64,000 nt of DNA from Sphingomonas alpina (GTDB taxonomy: Bacteria > Pseudomonadota > Alphaproteobacteria > Sphingomonadales > Sphingomonadaceae): assembly GCF_014490665.1 (NCBI RefSeq), contig NZ_CP061038.1:4920501-4984500 (forward strand), written 5' to 3'. The notes under the pieces are model-generated. The model saw only the letters and a program-made list of their open reading frames with translations. It made no database searches and was not told the origin of the DNA. The position numbers and the translations under genes are program-made. This document shows positions 25,497-35,106 of the stretch, one piece after another (position 1 is the stretch's first letter; every line of letters begins with the position of its first letter).

Positions 25497-27716
25497 ATGC
25501 ACGTCAGTGGCCTGAAGACCATATTATTGCTTGGCAGCGCTGCGCTGATCTGTTTGCCGCAGGCCGTGGCAGCGCAGACCGTGCCCGGAACGACCACACC
25601 CGCCAGCCCGCCCGCGGCTGCGGACACACCGGAGCAGCAATCTTCGGAAATTCCTGCGAACGAACCAGGCGGCCTCGCTGATATCGTCGTCACGGCCACC
25701 AAACGCGGCCAGGCGCAGAACGTGCAGGATGTGCCGTTCGCCGTCACCGCATTCGGCAGTGACCAACTGGATGACCAGCATGTCCGCAGCATCGCCGGTC
25801 TAAGCTACGACATTCCCAACGTGCAGTTGACCGAACTGGGCACCAGCCCCGGCTATGCCAATTTCTCGATTCGTGGCCTCGGCATCAACAGCTCGATCCC
25901 GTCGATCGACCCCACCGTCGGCACGTTCATCGACGGCATCTATCTCGGCATCGGCGGCGGCGTCGTACTCGACACGTTCGATCTCGCCGGCGTGGAAGTG
26001 CTGCGCGGCCCGCAGGGCCTGTTGTTCGGCCGCAACGTGACAGGGGGTGCCGTGGTGATCCGCTCGACCGTGCCCAGCAATGAGCTGCACGTCGATTTCA
26101 AGGCGGCATTGTCGACCGGTCTCGAGAAGAACATCAGCGGTGTGATAAGTGGGCCGCTCGTCAAGGACAGGCTCCAGGCGAAGCTCGCCGTCTATTACGA
26201 CAAGGACAATGGCTGGTTCACCAACCTGTACAACAATAACCATAATTTCGGTAAGGGAGAGACGATCATCATCCGTCCGGCGTTGCGCTTCACGCCGACC
26301 GAGACGGTGGAGGTCATCGCTCGCTTCGAACATGGCCATCAGTTCGGTGACGGCGCGCGACCGACCAATTTCGGCCTGTTCGGCCGCGACACCTTCAAGA
26401 TTTCAGTCAACGAAGAAGGATTGTCACGCAACAACTGGAACATGGCGAGCCTGGAGACGAACTTCGACGTCGGCTTCGGCGATGGCAAAATCACCAACAT
26501 CGCGGGTTACCGCAATTTTCAGGGTGATTTGATCACCGATATCGATTCCCAGCCGGTGACCAATTATCATTTCTATACACGAACCGAGCAAAACCAGTTC
26601 AGCAACGAACTCCGCTATGCCGGCACGTTCGGGGCGATCGACGTGACCACCGGACTGTATTATTTCGGGCAGGAGATCAATTATCTCGAGAAGCGCCTGC
26701 TGGCCGGCGGCACGCTGACCATCGCCGGCGGCGGCGTGCAGAACCAGCATAGCTATGGCGCCTTCGCCTCGTTCGATGTGCATGTGAACGGCCAGATCAC
26801 GCTGAACATCGGCGGACGATATTCGATGGAGGACAAGAAAGTCCGCATCGCGAACATTGTCGCCGGCGGTTGCGACTTCGATGCGCGGACGTGCAACTAT
26901 ACCTTCTTCAGCAAGAAGGACTGGAACGGCTTCACGCCGCGTCTCGGCGTGCAGTATAAGCCGACAGGCAACACGCAGCTTTACGCCTTCTGGGCCAAGG
27001 GATTCCGCAGCGGCGGCTATAATCTGCGCAGCATCAACACCGCGGTTCCGCCGGGGCCGTTCGACCAGGAAACGCAGAATTCGTTTGAAATCGGGCTGAA
27101 GCAGGAATTCGGCCGCATCGCACGCATCAACCTCGCCGGCTTCTACAACAAGATCGACAATGTGCAGCGCGAGATCGTTACGCCTGTCGCCGGCGTCGGT
27201 GCATTGCAGGTGGTCGCAAACGCCGCCAACGTGACAATCAAGGGCGTGGATGCGGAAGTCGTCTTCATGCCGGTCCGGGGGCTGACGATCACCGGACAGC
27301 TTGGCTATACGGACGGCAATTACGACAAGATCTTCGCCGATCTGAACAACGATCAGGTGATCAACGCGAAGGACTACGCGCTCGTGCTGCCGCGGTTGTC
27401 GAAGTGGACCTATGGGGGCTCGATCGCTTATTCCCTCCCCGTCGGTACAGGGACGGTAGATGCGCGCGCCGGTGCCAATTATCGCAGTCTCGCTTATTAT
27501 AACGAACTGAACAACGGCATCCTGCCTGCCGCGACAATGGTCGACGGCAACCTGTCGTACAGCAAGGGGCGATATAAATTCTCGGTATTCGGTACCAACC
27601 TGCTGAACAAAGTGACTTACGGTATTTCTGGCCCGCTGCCGTTCATCCCGGGCGGTACCTTTTCGGCGCTTAACAAGGGCCGCGTCGTGGGCGCGGAGTT
27701 TCAGTATAAATTCTGA
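25497..27716 (+). CDS. TonB-dependent receptor (outer-membrane importer)
   Basis: 739-residue outer-membrane beta-barrel energised by TonB-ExbB-ExbD. A signal peptide (LKTILLLGSAALICLPQAVA, cleavage near AQA) is followed by a proline-rich linker, the TonB-box-like DIVVTATKRG, and the plug domain (SIRGLGINSS, VEVLRGPQGLLFGRN). The barrel ends with the aromatic C-terminus GAEFQYKF. It belongs to the family common in sphingomonads for large hydrophobic or terpenoid substrates rather than classical siderophores. Its position beside the catabolic block suggests substrate uptake. The terminator at 27789 follows. Confidence 0.93.
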   Translation: MHVSGLKTILLLGSAALICLPQAVAAQTVPGTTTPASPPAAADTPEQQSSEIPANEPGGLADIVVTATKRGQAQNVQDVPFAVTAFGSDQLDDQHVRSIAGLSYDIPNVQLTELGTSPGYANFSIRGLGINSSIPSIDPTVGTFIDGIYLGIGGGVVLDTFDLAGVEVLRGPQGLLFGRNVTGGAVVIRSTVPSNELHVDFKAALSTGLEKNISGVISGPLVKDRLQAKLAVYYDKDNGWFTNLYNNNHNFGKGETIIIRPALRFTPTETVEVIARFEHGHQFGDGARPTNFGLFGRDTFKISVNEEGLSRNNWNMASLETNFDVGFGDGKITNIAGYRNFQGDLITDIDSQPVTNYHFYTRTEQNQFSNELRYAGTFGAIDVTTGLYYFGQEINYLEKRLLAGGTLTIAGGGVQNQHSYGAFASFDVHVNGQITLNIGGRYSMEDKKVRIANIVAGGCDFDARTCNYTFFSKKDWNGFTPRLGVQYKPTGNTQLYAFWAKGFRSGGYNLRSINTAVPPGPFDQETQNSFEIGLKQEFGRIARINLAGFYNKIDNVQREIVTPVAGVGALQVVANAANVTIKGVDAEVVFMPVRGLTITGQLGYTDGNYDKIFADLNNDQVINAKDYALVLPRLSKWTYGGSIAYSLPVGTGTVDARAGANYRSLAYYNELNNGILPAATMVDGNLSYSKGRYKFSVFGTNLLNKVTYGISGPLPFIPGGTFSALNKGRVVGAEFQYKF

Positions 27717-27788
27717 TGGTCGCGCCTGAGCGACGGATTGCCGTTCCCCCCGCTCCGGAGCCGTCACAAGCCTCTCCCAGCGCCTCGC

Positions 27789-27816
27789 GCGCCGATCTTC
27801 GGATCGGCGCCTTTTT
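27789..27816 (+). terminator. Intrinsic terminator after TonB receptor
   Basis: Perfect 9-bp stem GCGCCGATC and GATCGGCGC around the stable tetraloop TTCG, followed one base later by TTTTT. This is a textbook rho-independent terminator, 72 bases past the receptor stop codon. Confidence 0.93.
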
Positions 27817-27973
27817 CTTGACCTCCGGGATTTCGGCGGATCTCTATTATCGCCCTCTCAGAACACCCCGCTGAATCACATCCCTGTTAAACCGCTCGTG
27901 CAAACCGGAAATCTCGTTAAGCGGTTGCGCCACTGATAGCTCGACCGCCCAGGACGAGAGGATGGAGCGCGCT

Positions 27974-28486
27974 ATGACCAAGGCGGCGGATATCGATGAT
28001 CATGATGTCAGAATTCTCAACGCGCTGAACGAGGATGGCCGGATCAGCTGGCGCGATCTTTCGGATCGGATCGGCCTGTCGTTGACTCCTACGCTGCGCC
28101 GCGTCCGCCGGCTGGAGGAGAGCGGCATCATCAGGGGCTATAGCGCGCGGCTCGATCGTGACCGGCTGGTCGGGGCGATGACGGTGTTCATCACAGTGAC
28201 GATGGAGCGCCAGATCGACGATGTGCTGCGCGCGTTCGAAGCGAAGATCGGCGCGCAGGCCGAAATCGTTTCCGCCTTTCTGGTCACCGGCGTGTCCGAC
28301 TATCTGATCCATGCTGCGGTGCGCGACCTTGAACATTATCGCGACCTGCTGGCCGAGCTGACCCGCATACCGGGCGTCGCGCATATCCAATCGAGCTTCG
28401 CGCTGAAAGCGATCACGCCGCTGGAGACGGGCAATCTGCGCCCACTTCATGTCCCTGAGCCTTGCGTGCCTGAGGAAGGCGAATAA
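27974..28486 (+). CDS. Lrp/AsnC-family transcriptional regulator
   Basis: 170-residue regulator. The N-terminal helix-turn-helix DDHDVRILNALNEDGRISWR and DLSDRIGLSLTPTLRRVRRL is clear, and the C-terminal RAM ligand-sensing domain follows (IVSAFLVTGVSDYLIHAAVR, then VAHIQSSFALKAI). Such proteins form octamers and sense amino acids or related metabolites. I chose ATG 27974, which has GGAG six bases upstream, over ATG 27962. Its targets are not evident; the nearest genes are the two TonB receptors. Confidence 0.92.
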   Translation: MTKAADIDDHDVRILNALNEDGRISWRDLSDRIGLSLTPTLRRVRRLEESGIIRGYSARLDRDRLVGAMTVFITVTMERQIDDVLRAFEAKIGAQAEIVSAFLVTGVSDYLIHAAVRDLEHYRDLLAELTRIPGVAHIQSSFALKAITPLETGNLRPLHVPEPCVPEEGE

Positions 28487-28562
28487 CAGCTACGATTCGC
28501 GGGTGAATCGATGCCTATTAATCAGCTTCATCGCCGACGGTAGAGCAAAGCCACTATAAATT

Positions 28563-28586
28563 GCCAAATCACCAATATGATTTGGC
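28563..28586. repeat. 9-bp inverted repeat upstream of second TonB receptor
   Basis: GCCAAATCA, six-base loop CCAATA, TGATTTGGC: a perfect 9-bp palindrome in the 257-base gap between the Lrp gene and the receptor at 28744. It may be a regulator site or the 3'-end hairpin of the Lrp gene. The rest of the gap is featureless to me. Confidence 0.55.
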
Positions 28587-28743
28587 GGGTCATTTTCGAC
28601 CTTGCCATGGCTTTGTCGCATATCGAAGCGGAAGATGCTGGCACTGAAATCGCGCGGCGGGGAACTCCTGAAACAGGCACATGGCCTGGGGCGGATCGCG
28701 GAAAGGTCCGCGCCGGGCGCAACGCCAGCTGGGGTTATTGACC

Positions 28744-31035
28744 ATGCCTACCGAACCGCGCCACCCCCGTTTCCACGCCGGCCCGAAGCTGCTGTTGCTC
28801 GCTACGGCAATCACCGGCCTGGCCGGGACCGCACACGCCCAAACCACGACCGACGACACGGCCGTCAGCCCCAGCACCCGCCCGGCCGAAACGGAGCAGG
28901 GCGGCGATATTGTCGTCACCGCGCTGAAGCGGTCGACCAGCATCCAGAATACGCCGCTCGCGATCACCGCGGTCACCGGTCAGACGCTCGGCACGATGGG
29001 CATTACCGATTCCACCTCGCTCGCCCGTGTCAGCCCGGGGCTGGTGGTGCGCGAAAGCGGCTTTTCCGGATCACGCCTGACCATCCGCAACATCCGCGCC
29101 GCGGGCGAAGCAACGGTCGGCCTTTATTATGACGAAACGCCGGTGATCGGATCGGCTGGTGTCAATGCCGATGCCGGCGGCACGACCCCGACGATCCGCC
29201 TGTTCGATGTCGAGCGGGTTGAAGTGCTGCGCGGCCCGCAGGGTACGCTTTATGGTTCATCATCGATGGCCGGCACGGTGCGGATGATCTTCAACAAGCC
29301 GGACCTGGAAACCATCTCCGCCACCGTGGCGGGCCAAATGTCCGATGTCGCGCATGGCGGCGTCGGTTTCCAGAATCAGGCGATGCTCAATGTGCCGCTG
29401 ATCGATGGCAAGCTGGCAATCCGCGCGGTCGGTTTCTATCAGGATTCGCCCGGCTATATCGACAATATCACGCTGGGCCAGAAGGATATCAATGGCCAGG
29501 TCAGCAAGGGCGGGCGGCTGATGCTGCGCGCCGAGCCGATCGAGGGGCTGACGATCGACGCGCTCGCGGTGATTCAGGATCAGCGCGGGTCGCTCAACGA
29601 TTATTACCTTGCGGCCGGCGCCTATAAGACGACCTATGAGGCGCTGGAGCCGCTATCAGACAAGACGCGGCTGTACAGCGGCACGATCAACTGGGATCTC
29701 GGCCCGGTGACGCTGACCGCGATCGGATCGCACGCCTATCGCAATTTCAACTATAGCTATGATTTCTCGTCCTTCTTCAGGACGTTTGGCGCGCTCTACC
29801 CGGTCGGGTCGCCCAATTATATCGCATTCAATTCTCAGGCGCCGTCCGTCGCCAACTCGCCGCAGATCACCAAGACAGACAGCGCCGAAGCGCGCATTTC
29901 ATCAAGCGGCCATGGCCCGCTGCAATGGACGGCCGGCTTTTATTATTCGAACCGCGACGGCGATTTCCAGAGCAACATCGTGCGGGTCAATCCGGGCAAT
30001 GGCGAGATTTTGCCGATCACGACGAGCACCCTGCTCGGCCAGCGCGTGATCACCGATCAGCTGAAACAGACCGCCGGGTTCGGCGAGGCGACCTATGACA
30101 TCACCGATCGCCTGTCGGTAACCGGCGGCATCCGTTATTTCCATTACAGCCGTCGTGTCACCGGCGCGGTGACCGTGCCCGACCCGATCGTCGGCTTTGT
30201 CGCCGGCCCGGCGACCGACCAGTCGAGCAGCGAGAATGGCTGGCTCTACAAGGCCAATGCCAGTTACAAGCTCGCCGACCGGGTGATGGTCTATGCCACC
30301 GCATCGAGCGGCCAGCGGCCGGGCGGCGTCAACCAGACGGTCGGTCTGCCCGCCAGCCTGCAAACCTATGCCTCCGACCATTTGTGGAATTACGAGCTAG
30401 GGCTGAAGAGCATGTTCTTCGACCGGATGCTGACCTTCAATGCGGATGTCTTCCAGATCGACTGGCAGAATATGCAGACGTCGGGCACTCTGCCGGGGAC
30501 CAATTTCGCGTTCATCGCCAATGCCGGCAAGGCGCGGGTGCGGGGCGCGGAAGTCGAGGCGACACTGGTGCCGCTGACCGGGCTCCAGCTCCAGGCATCG
30601 GGCTCCTATATCGATGCCCATCTGTTGGAGAACCAGGCCAATCAGACATTGGTCGCGCCGGGCCTGAAGGGCGATCCGGTCCCCTATGTGCCCAAGGTCA
30701 CTGTGCAGGGCAGCGTGCAATATAGCTGGGCGCTGAACCCCAATATAAAGGGCCTGTTGCGATCGGACGTCTATTATAGTGGATCGTCCTGGACCGAATT
30801 CCGCCACACCAGCGCGTTCCAGCGCGAGCTGCCCGCTTATACCACGATCGGGCTGCGCGCCGGGATCAGCGGTACGGATGATGACTGGAGCGTGGCGCTG
30901 TTCGCCAACAATCTGACCAACAGCGCGGCGATCGTCGCCAAGCTGAGCGCCAATGCCTTTGGCGGGCTCGACAAGGTGCGGGCGATCAGTATCACGCCGC
31001 GCACCATCGGCATCGACCTGACGAAGCATTTCTGA
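28744..31035 (+). CDS. TonB-dependent receptor (second)
   Basis: 763-residue outer-membrane importer. The signal peptide (LLLLATAITGLAGTAHA, cleaved before QTTTDD) is followed by a TonB-box-like DIVVTALKRS, the plug (SRLTIRNIRAAGEATVGLYY, RVEVLRGPQGTLYGSSSMAG) and a barrel ending in the aromatic TIGIDLTKHF. I chose ATG 28744 because the frame upstream to 28681 carries no leader. A secreted amidohydrolase begins 26 bases after its stop, so uptake and periplasmic hydrolysis of a substrate are probably linked. Confidence 0.92.
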   Translation: MPTEPRHPRFHAGPKLLLLATAITGLAGTAHAQTTTDDTAVSPSTRPAETEQGGDIVVTALKRSTSIQNTPLAITAVTGQTLGTMGITDSTSLARVSPGLVVRESGFSGSRLTIRNIRAAGEATVGLYYDETPVIGSAGVNADAGGTTPTIRLFDVERVEVLRGPQGTLYGSSSMAGTVRMIFNKPDLETISATVAGQMSDVAHGGVGFQNQAMLNVPLIDGKLAIRAVGFYQDSPGYIDNITLGQKDINGQVSKGGRLMLRAEPIEGLTIDALAVIQDQRGSLNDYYLAAGAYKTTYEALEPLSDKTRLYSGTINWDLGPVTLTAIGSHAYRNFNYSYDFSSFFRTFGALYPVGSPNYIAFNSQAPSVANSPQITKTDSAEARISSSGHGPLQWTAGFYYSNRDGDFQSNIVRVNPGNGEILPITTSTLLGQRVITDQLKQTAGFGEATYDITDRLSVTGGIRYFHYSRRVTGAVTVPDPIVGFVAGPATDQSSSENGWLYKANASYKLADRVMVYATASSGQRPGGVNQTVGLPASLQTYASDHLWNYELGLKSMFFDRMLTFNADVFQIDWQNMQTSGTLPGTNFAFIANAGKARVRGAEVEATLVPLTGLQLQASGSYIDAHLLENQANQTLVAPGLKGDPVPYVPKVTVQGSVQYSWALNPNIKGLLRSDVYYSGSSWTEFRHTSAFQRELPAYTTIGLRAGISGTDDDWSVALFANNLTNSAAIVAKLSANAFGGLDKVRAISITPRTIGIDLTKHF

Positions 31036-31061
31036 CCATGACGGGAAAGAGGAACGCCAGT

Positions 31062-32384
31062 ATGACCAACAGCATCAAGCGCGGATCGGCGATGATCGCG
31101 CTGTCGGCCGGGCTGGCGATCAGCCTGCTCGCGGCGCCGGCGGCGCTGGCCAAGGATGTGATCATCCATGCCGGGCAGCTGATCGATGGCGTGTCGCGCA
31201 CCACGCGCAGCAATGTTTCGATCCTGATCCATGACGATCGTATCGTATCGGTCACCCCCGGCTTTACCGAGCAGGCCGGCGCCGACGTGATCGACTTGTC
31301 GAAAAGCACCGTCCTGCCCGGGCTGATCGACGCCCATGTCCATCTGCTGCTGCAGCTGGGTTCGGGCTCGCCGATGCTCAACCAGGTGACGCGCACCGCC
31401 TATGACGAGTTGCTTGACGGGATCGGCTATGCGCGCAAGACCCTGTTCGCCGGCTTCACCTCGGTCCGCGATGTCGGCGGTTATACGCCGGCGATCGTCG
31501 CGCTCAAAAAGGCGGTTGCGGCGGGCAATGTCACCGGCCCGCGCATGTGGGTTGCGGGCAGCATATTGGGGCCGACCGGCGGCCATGCCGATTTCAGCAC
31601 CGGCTTTGACGAGGCCTTGTCCAAGCCGGAATGGACCGACGGCATCATCGACGGGCCGGAAGAGGCGATCAAGGCAGTGCGCGCGCATCACCGTGCCGGG
31701 GTCGATTTGATCAAGATCGTGCCGTCGGGCGGCGTCGCCAGCGTTGGCGACGATCCGCATGCGCAGCTGATGACCGATGCCGAGATCAAGGCGGTGGTCG
31801 AGACGGCGCACACGCTGCACATGAAGGTCGCGGCGCATGCGCATGGCGCAGTCGCGGTCGACCATGCATCGCAGATCGGCGTCGATTCGATCGAGCATGG
31901 ATCATTCGCCAATGATGTCAGCTACAAGATCATGAAGACCAACGGCACCTATCTGGTGCCGACGCTGATCGCCGGCGACACAGTGGTGCAATATGCCAAG
32001 ATGCATCCCGAAATCCTCAAGCCTTCGGTCGCGGCCAAGGCGCTGGCGGTTGGCCCGGTGATGAGCCAGAACGCGTTCAACGCTTATAAGGCCGGCGTCA
32101 AAATGGCGTTCGGGACGGATGCCGGCGTCTATCCGCATGGCCAGAATGGCCGCGAGTTCGAGCTGCTGGTCAAGGCCGGCATCCCGGCGATCGACGCGAT
32201 CCTGATGGCGACATCGGCCGCCGCCGACCTGATCGGCGATGCCGATGATATCGGCACCATCCAGCCCGGCCGCTATGCCGACATCATCGCCACCAGCGGC
32301 AATCCGCTGACCGACATCACCGAATTGCAACGCGTGGCGTTTGTCATGAAGGGCGGGCAGATCGTCAAGCAGGCCGGGCAATAA
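31062..32384 (+). CDS. Secreted amidohydrolase (Xaa-Pro dipeptidase/imidazolonepropionase group)
   Basis: 440-residue metal-dependent hydrolase with an N-terminal signal peptide (IALSAGLAISLLAAPAALA). Metal and active-site motifs are ordered as usual: VLPGLIDAHVHLLLQ, the candidate carboxylated lysine in DLIKIVPSGG, histidines in KVAAHAHG and DSIEHGSF, and the catalytic aspartate in AFGTDAGVYPHGQ. This group hydrolyses cyclic amides, dipeptides or mycotoxin-like amides. I chose ATG 31062, with AGAGGA eight bases upstream, over ATG 31038. Pairing with the upstream TonB receptor suggests that it acts on the imported compound in the periplasm. Confidence 0.88.
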   Translation: MTNSIKRGSAMIALSAGLAISLLAAPAALAKDVIIHAGQLIDGVSRTTRSNVSILIHDDRIVSVTPGFTEQAGADVIDLSKSTVLPGLIDAHVHLLLQLGSGSPMLNQVTRTAYDELLDGIGYARKTLFAGFTSVRDVGGYTPAIVALKKAVAAGNVTGPRMWVAGSILGPTGGHADFSTGFDEALSKPEWTDGIIDGPEEAIKAVRAHHRAGVDLIKIVPSGGVASVGDDPHAQLMTDAEIKAVVETAHTLHMKVAAHAHGAVAVDHASQIGVDSIEHGSFANDVSYKIMKTNGTYLVPTLIAGDTVVQYAKMHPEILKPSVAAKALAVGPVMSQNAFNAYKAGVKMAFGTDAGVYPHGQNGREFELLVKAGIPAIDAILMATSAAADLIGDADDIGTIQPGRYADIIATSGNPLTDITELQRVAFVMKGGQIVKQAGQ

Positions 32385-32545
32385 GTGGAAGAGAGTGGTT
32401 CGCGCTGAGCTGCGGAGACGCGAAGGGGACAAAGTGCCGGGACAATGGGAACCATCTCCCTGCACTCTCCGGCGCCGCGCGAGCAGACTTTCTATCCAGC
32501 CCCAGATCCGCATGGCCGGACGAAGGCAACGGGCCGAATCCTATA

Positions 32546-34063
32546 TCAGCTGTCCGTACGAAATCGCCGTGTGGACGCGCTATAACCTCCATCGACGGGA
32601 TAGCTCATGCCCGTGACATAGCTTGCCGCGTCGGAGGCCAGGAAGGCCACCGCATCGGCGATATCCGCCGGATCGCTAGGACGCCATATCGGCACGTGAC
32701 TGCGGGGCTGGTGCAGATCGCGCTGGTCTGCCGGCTCCAGCTCCGCTGCTTCCAGCACCTCGAGATGGCCGGACACCACGGCGTTGACGCGGATATTATG
32801 TTCCGCCCACTCACAGGCCAGGCTTTTCGTCAGCATGCTCACGGCTGCACCGGCCGCCGAATTGGCGGGGCCTCGCGGCATCCCACTGGCTGCTCTGCCT
32901 GAGGGCAGGTTGACGATCGCGCCACCATGCCCGGTCGCGGCCATTGCCCGCGCCGCCGCGCGCGCGGCGATCATCGCGGCCGTCAGCCCGGCATCGAATA
33001 TACGCCGAAAATCGGCAAGGCTCCGGTCGATCGTCGGCCTGGCCGCGTCGTCGACGCTCGCTGCATTGACGAGCACCGCGACGGGGCCGATCGTCGCGGC
33101 AATCCGCGCCACCGCCGCCTCCACCGCGTCCTCGTCGGTCAGGTCGAGCACGATGCCGATACGATCGTCGGGCAGCGCGGCAACGGCATGCCGGTCACCG
33201 TCCGCCGCCACCACCTTCGCGCCTAACCGCACGAAGTGATCGGCGACCGCCGCGCCGATACCCGACGCGCCGCCGGTGACCAACACCGTGCCTTTGGGTA
33301 CGCAGCCGCTCACCGGCGCGCTCGACGCCGCCTCCCGCCCGCCATAGGCCGCGACGCCACCATCTGCGAGGAACGCCGCGCCGGTCATATGGCGTGCGCC
33401 GGCGACATGCAGGATCGCGGCGGCGATCTCCTCAGGCTCGGCCATCCGTCCGAGCGGCACTGCGGCGCCGGCCACGCTCGGGTCAAATTTGCCCGCGCGT
33501 TCCAGCGAGGCGAGGATTTCGGTACGCACATAACCGGGCAGCACTGCGTTCACGCGAACGCCGCTTGTCGCCCACTCACATGCCAGCGCATTCGTCAGTC
33601 CGAGGATCGCCGCCTTGGTCATGCTGTACGGCGTGCGCCCCGGCAGCGCCGACAGTGCCGCCCCTGATGAGAGGTTGACGATCGATCCCGACGCTTGCTG
33701 GATCATGACCTTCCCCGCCTCGCGCGCGGCAACATAGCAACCATCCACATTCACCCCGATCAACCGCCGCACCTCGCCGATCGGCTTGTCGAGCACCTTG
33801 CTCGCATTCGGGTCGACGATCCCGGCATTGTTGACCAGCACGTCGATCCGCCCGAACCGCATTGCGACGGCCGCAATGGTGGCGATCACCATCGCTTCGT
33901 CCGAGACGTCCATCGCCAGCCCGACATGGCGGTCGCCCAATGCGGCCGCGTGCGCCTCGACGGCGGATATGTCGAGGTCGGTCAGTACCACCGTGTCGCC
34001 GGCGGCGGCAAAGGCACGCGCGGTGGCCAGGCCGATCCCGGCGCCGGCGCCGGTAATGATCAC
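32546..34063 (-). CDS. Fused double SDR protein, possible frameshift at 5' end
   Basis: Two SDR domains in one 505-residue chain. Domain 1 (about 1 to 240) is complete: TGAGAGIG, NNAGI, and YSMTKAAILG. Domain 2 (about 260 to 500) has TGGASGIG but NAAS for NNAG, and NSAAGAAVSML where Tyr-xxx-Lys should be, so it is probably inactive. The GTG at 34063 leaves an unusually short N-terminus. An ATG at 34097 with AGGAG upstream would give MSIPPAPTSR in front if the G8 run 34082-34089 had seven bases. The run may be a sequencing error or a phase-variable tract. Confidence 0.85.
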   Translation of the reverse strand: MIITGAGAGIGLATARAFAAAGDTVVLTDLDISAVEAHAAALGDRHVGLAMDVSDEAMVIATIAAVAMRFGRIDVLVNNAGIVDPNASKVLDKPIGEVRRLIGVNVDGCYVAAREAGKVMIQQASGSIVNLSSGAALSALPGRTPYSMTKAAILGLTNALACEWATSGVRVNAVLPGYVRTEILASLERAGKFDPSVAGAAVPLGRMAEPEEIAAAILHVAGARHMTGAAFLADGGVAAYGGREAASSAPVSGCVPKGTVLVTGGASGIGAAVADHFVRLGAKVVAADGDRHAVAALPDDRIGIVLDLTDEDAVEAAVARIAATIGPVAVLVNAASVDDAARPTIDRSLADFRRIFDAGLTAAMIAARAAARAMAATGHGGAIVNLPSGRAASGMPRGPANSAAGAAVSMLTKSLACEWAEHNIRVNAVVSGHLEVLEAAELEPADQRDLHQPRSHVPIWRPSDPADIADAVAFLASDAASYVTGMSYPVDGGYSASTRRFRTDS

Positions 34064-34275
34064 GATGCGGGATGTGGGAGCGGGGGGGGATGGACATCAA
34101 ACTCTCCTGTTCTACGCAGTACCGCCAGACAACTGCGCCGCCCGCCTGTGAGCAAAACCTGCTGTCCTAGGAGAGCGGTTATCGCAGATGGGATACGCGC
34201 CGCCGTCCCTCCCGAGCGCGTGACCGGCCAAACGCGCTGCTGATACATCAAAGTCAAACCAGCGGGAGACGGACA

Positions 34276-35034
34276 ATGGTGGGCGAACTTGCGGGACGGG
34301 CGGCAATCGTGACGGGGGCATCGCGCGGGCTGGGCCGGGCGATCGCCGCGCTGTTCGTGTCCGAAGGCGCAAGCGTCGCGATCCTGGATCTCAAGCAGCC
34401 TTGGGCCGGCGCGGTCGCTGACGACATCAACGCGGCGGGCGGTCAAGCGATCGGCATTGGCTGCGACGTGTCCGACCGCAATGCGGTCCATGCCGCCGTC
34501 GCGCAAACACTGGCGGCGTTCGGCCGGCTTGACGTGCTGATCAACAACGCGATGTGGAACAAGTACGAACCAATAGCGGACATCGTGCCGGAAACCTTCG
34601 ATCGCATGACGCGGATCGGTCTCGGCGGCATTGTTTGGGGCATCCAGGCCGCTGCGCCGGCGATGCAGGAGAATGGCGGCTCGATTGTCAATATCGGCTC
34701 GATGGCCGGTCGCCTCGGCAGCCCCAACGCGCTCATCTATGCCGGCGTCAAGGCGGGCGTTGACGGCTTGACCCGGTCCGCTTCGATCGAACTCGGCAGG
34801 CACGGCATCCGCGTTAACGCGATCGCGCCCTCGACCATCGCCACCGACGGCGTGCTCGCGATGCTTACGCCCGAGGCGATGGCCAGCCGTCTCGAACGCT
34901 CCCCGCTGGGCCGCCTGGGCGAAACGAGCGACATAGCTGAAACCGCCCTCTGGCTGGCCTCGGACCGATCGAGTTTCATCAACGGGCAATCGATCGCAGT
35001 GGACGGCGGTCTTGGTCACGCCTTTATGCCGTGA
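34276..35034 (+). CDS. Short-chain dehydrogenase/reductase
   Basis: 252-residue classical SDR with TGASRGLG near the N-terminus, LINNAMW, IGSMAGRLGSPNALIYAGVK (serine, tyrosine and lysine aligned, tyrosine in YAGVK) and the C-terminal FINGQSIAVDGG. It is divergent from the SDR fusion across a gap of about 210 bases. Substrate unknown. It could belong with the catabolic block or with the following esterase, and no operon partner overlaps it. Confidence 0.9.
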   Translation: MVGELAGRAAIVTGASRGLGRAIAALFVSEGASVAILDLKQPWAGAVADDINAAGGQAIGIGCDVSDRNAVHAAVAQTLAAFGRLDVLINNAMWNKYEPIADIVPETFDRMTRIGLGGIVWGIQAAAPAMQENGGSIVNIGSMAGRLGSPNALIYAGVKAGVDGLTRSASIELGRHGIRVNAIAPSTIATDGVLAMLTPEAMASRLERSPLGRLGETSDIAETALWLASDRSSFINGQSIAVDGGLGHAFMP

Positions 35035-35106
35035 GCGCCGTGCAGCGCGCAAGCGGGCTGGATCGCGGCGATGGAGACGACGCCTCGGCCTAAGTGAAAA
35101 CGACTC

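Noticed and set aside
32385..32545. Possible small gene between the amidohydrolase and the SDR fusion
   Set aside because: Frames here are short and have no ribosome site or motif; the region lies between convergent genes.
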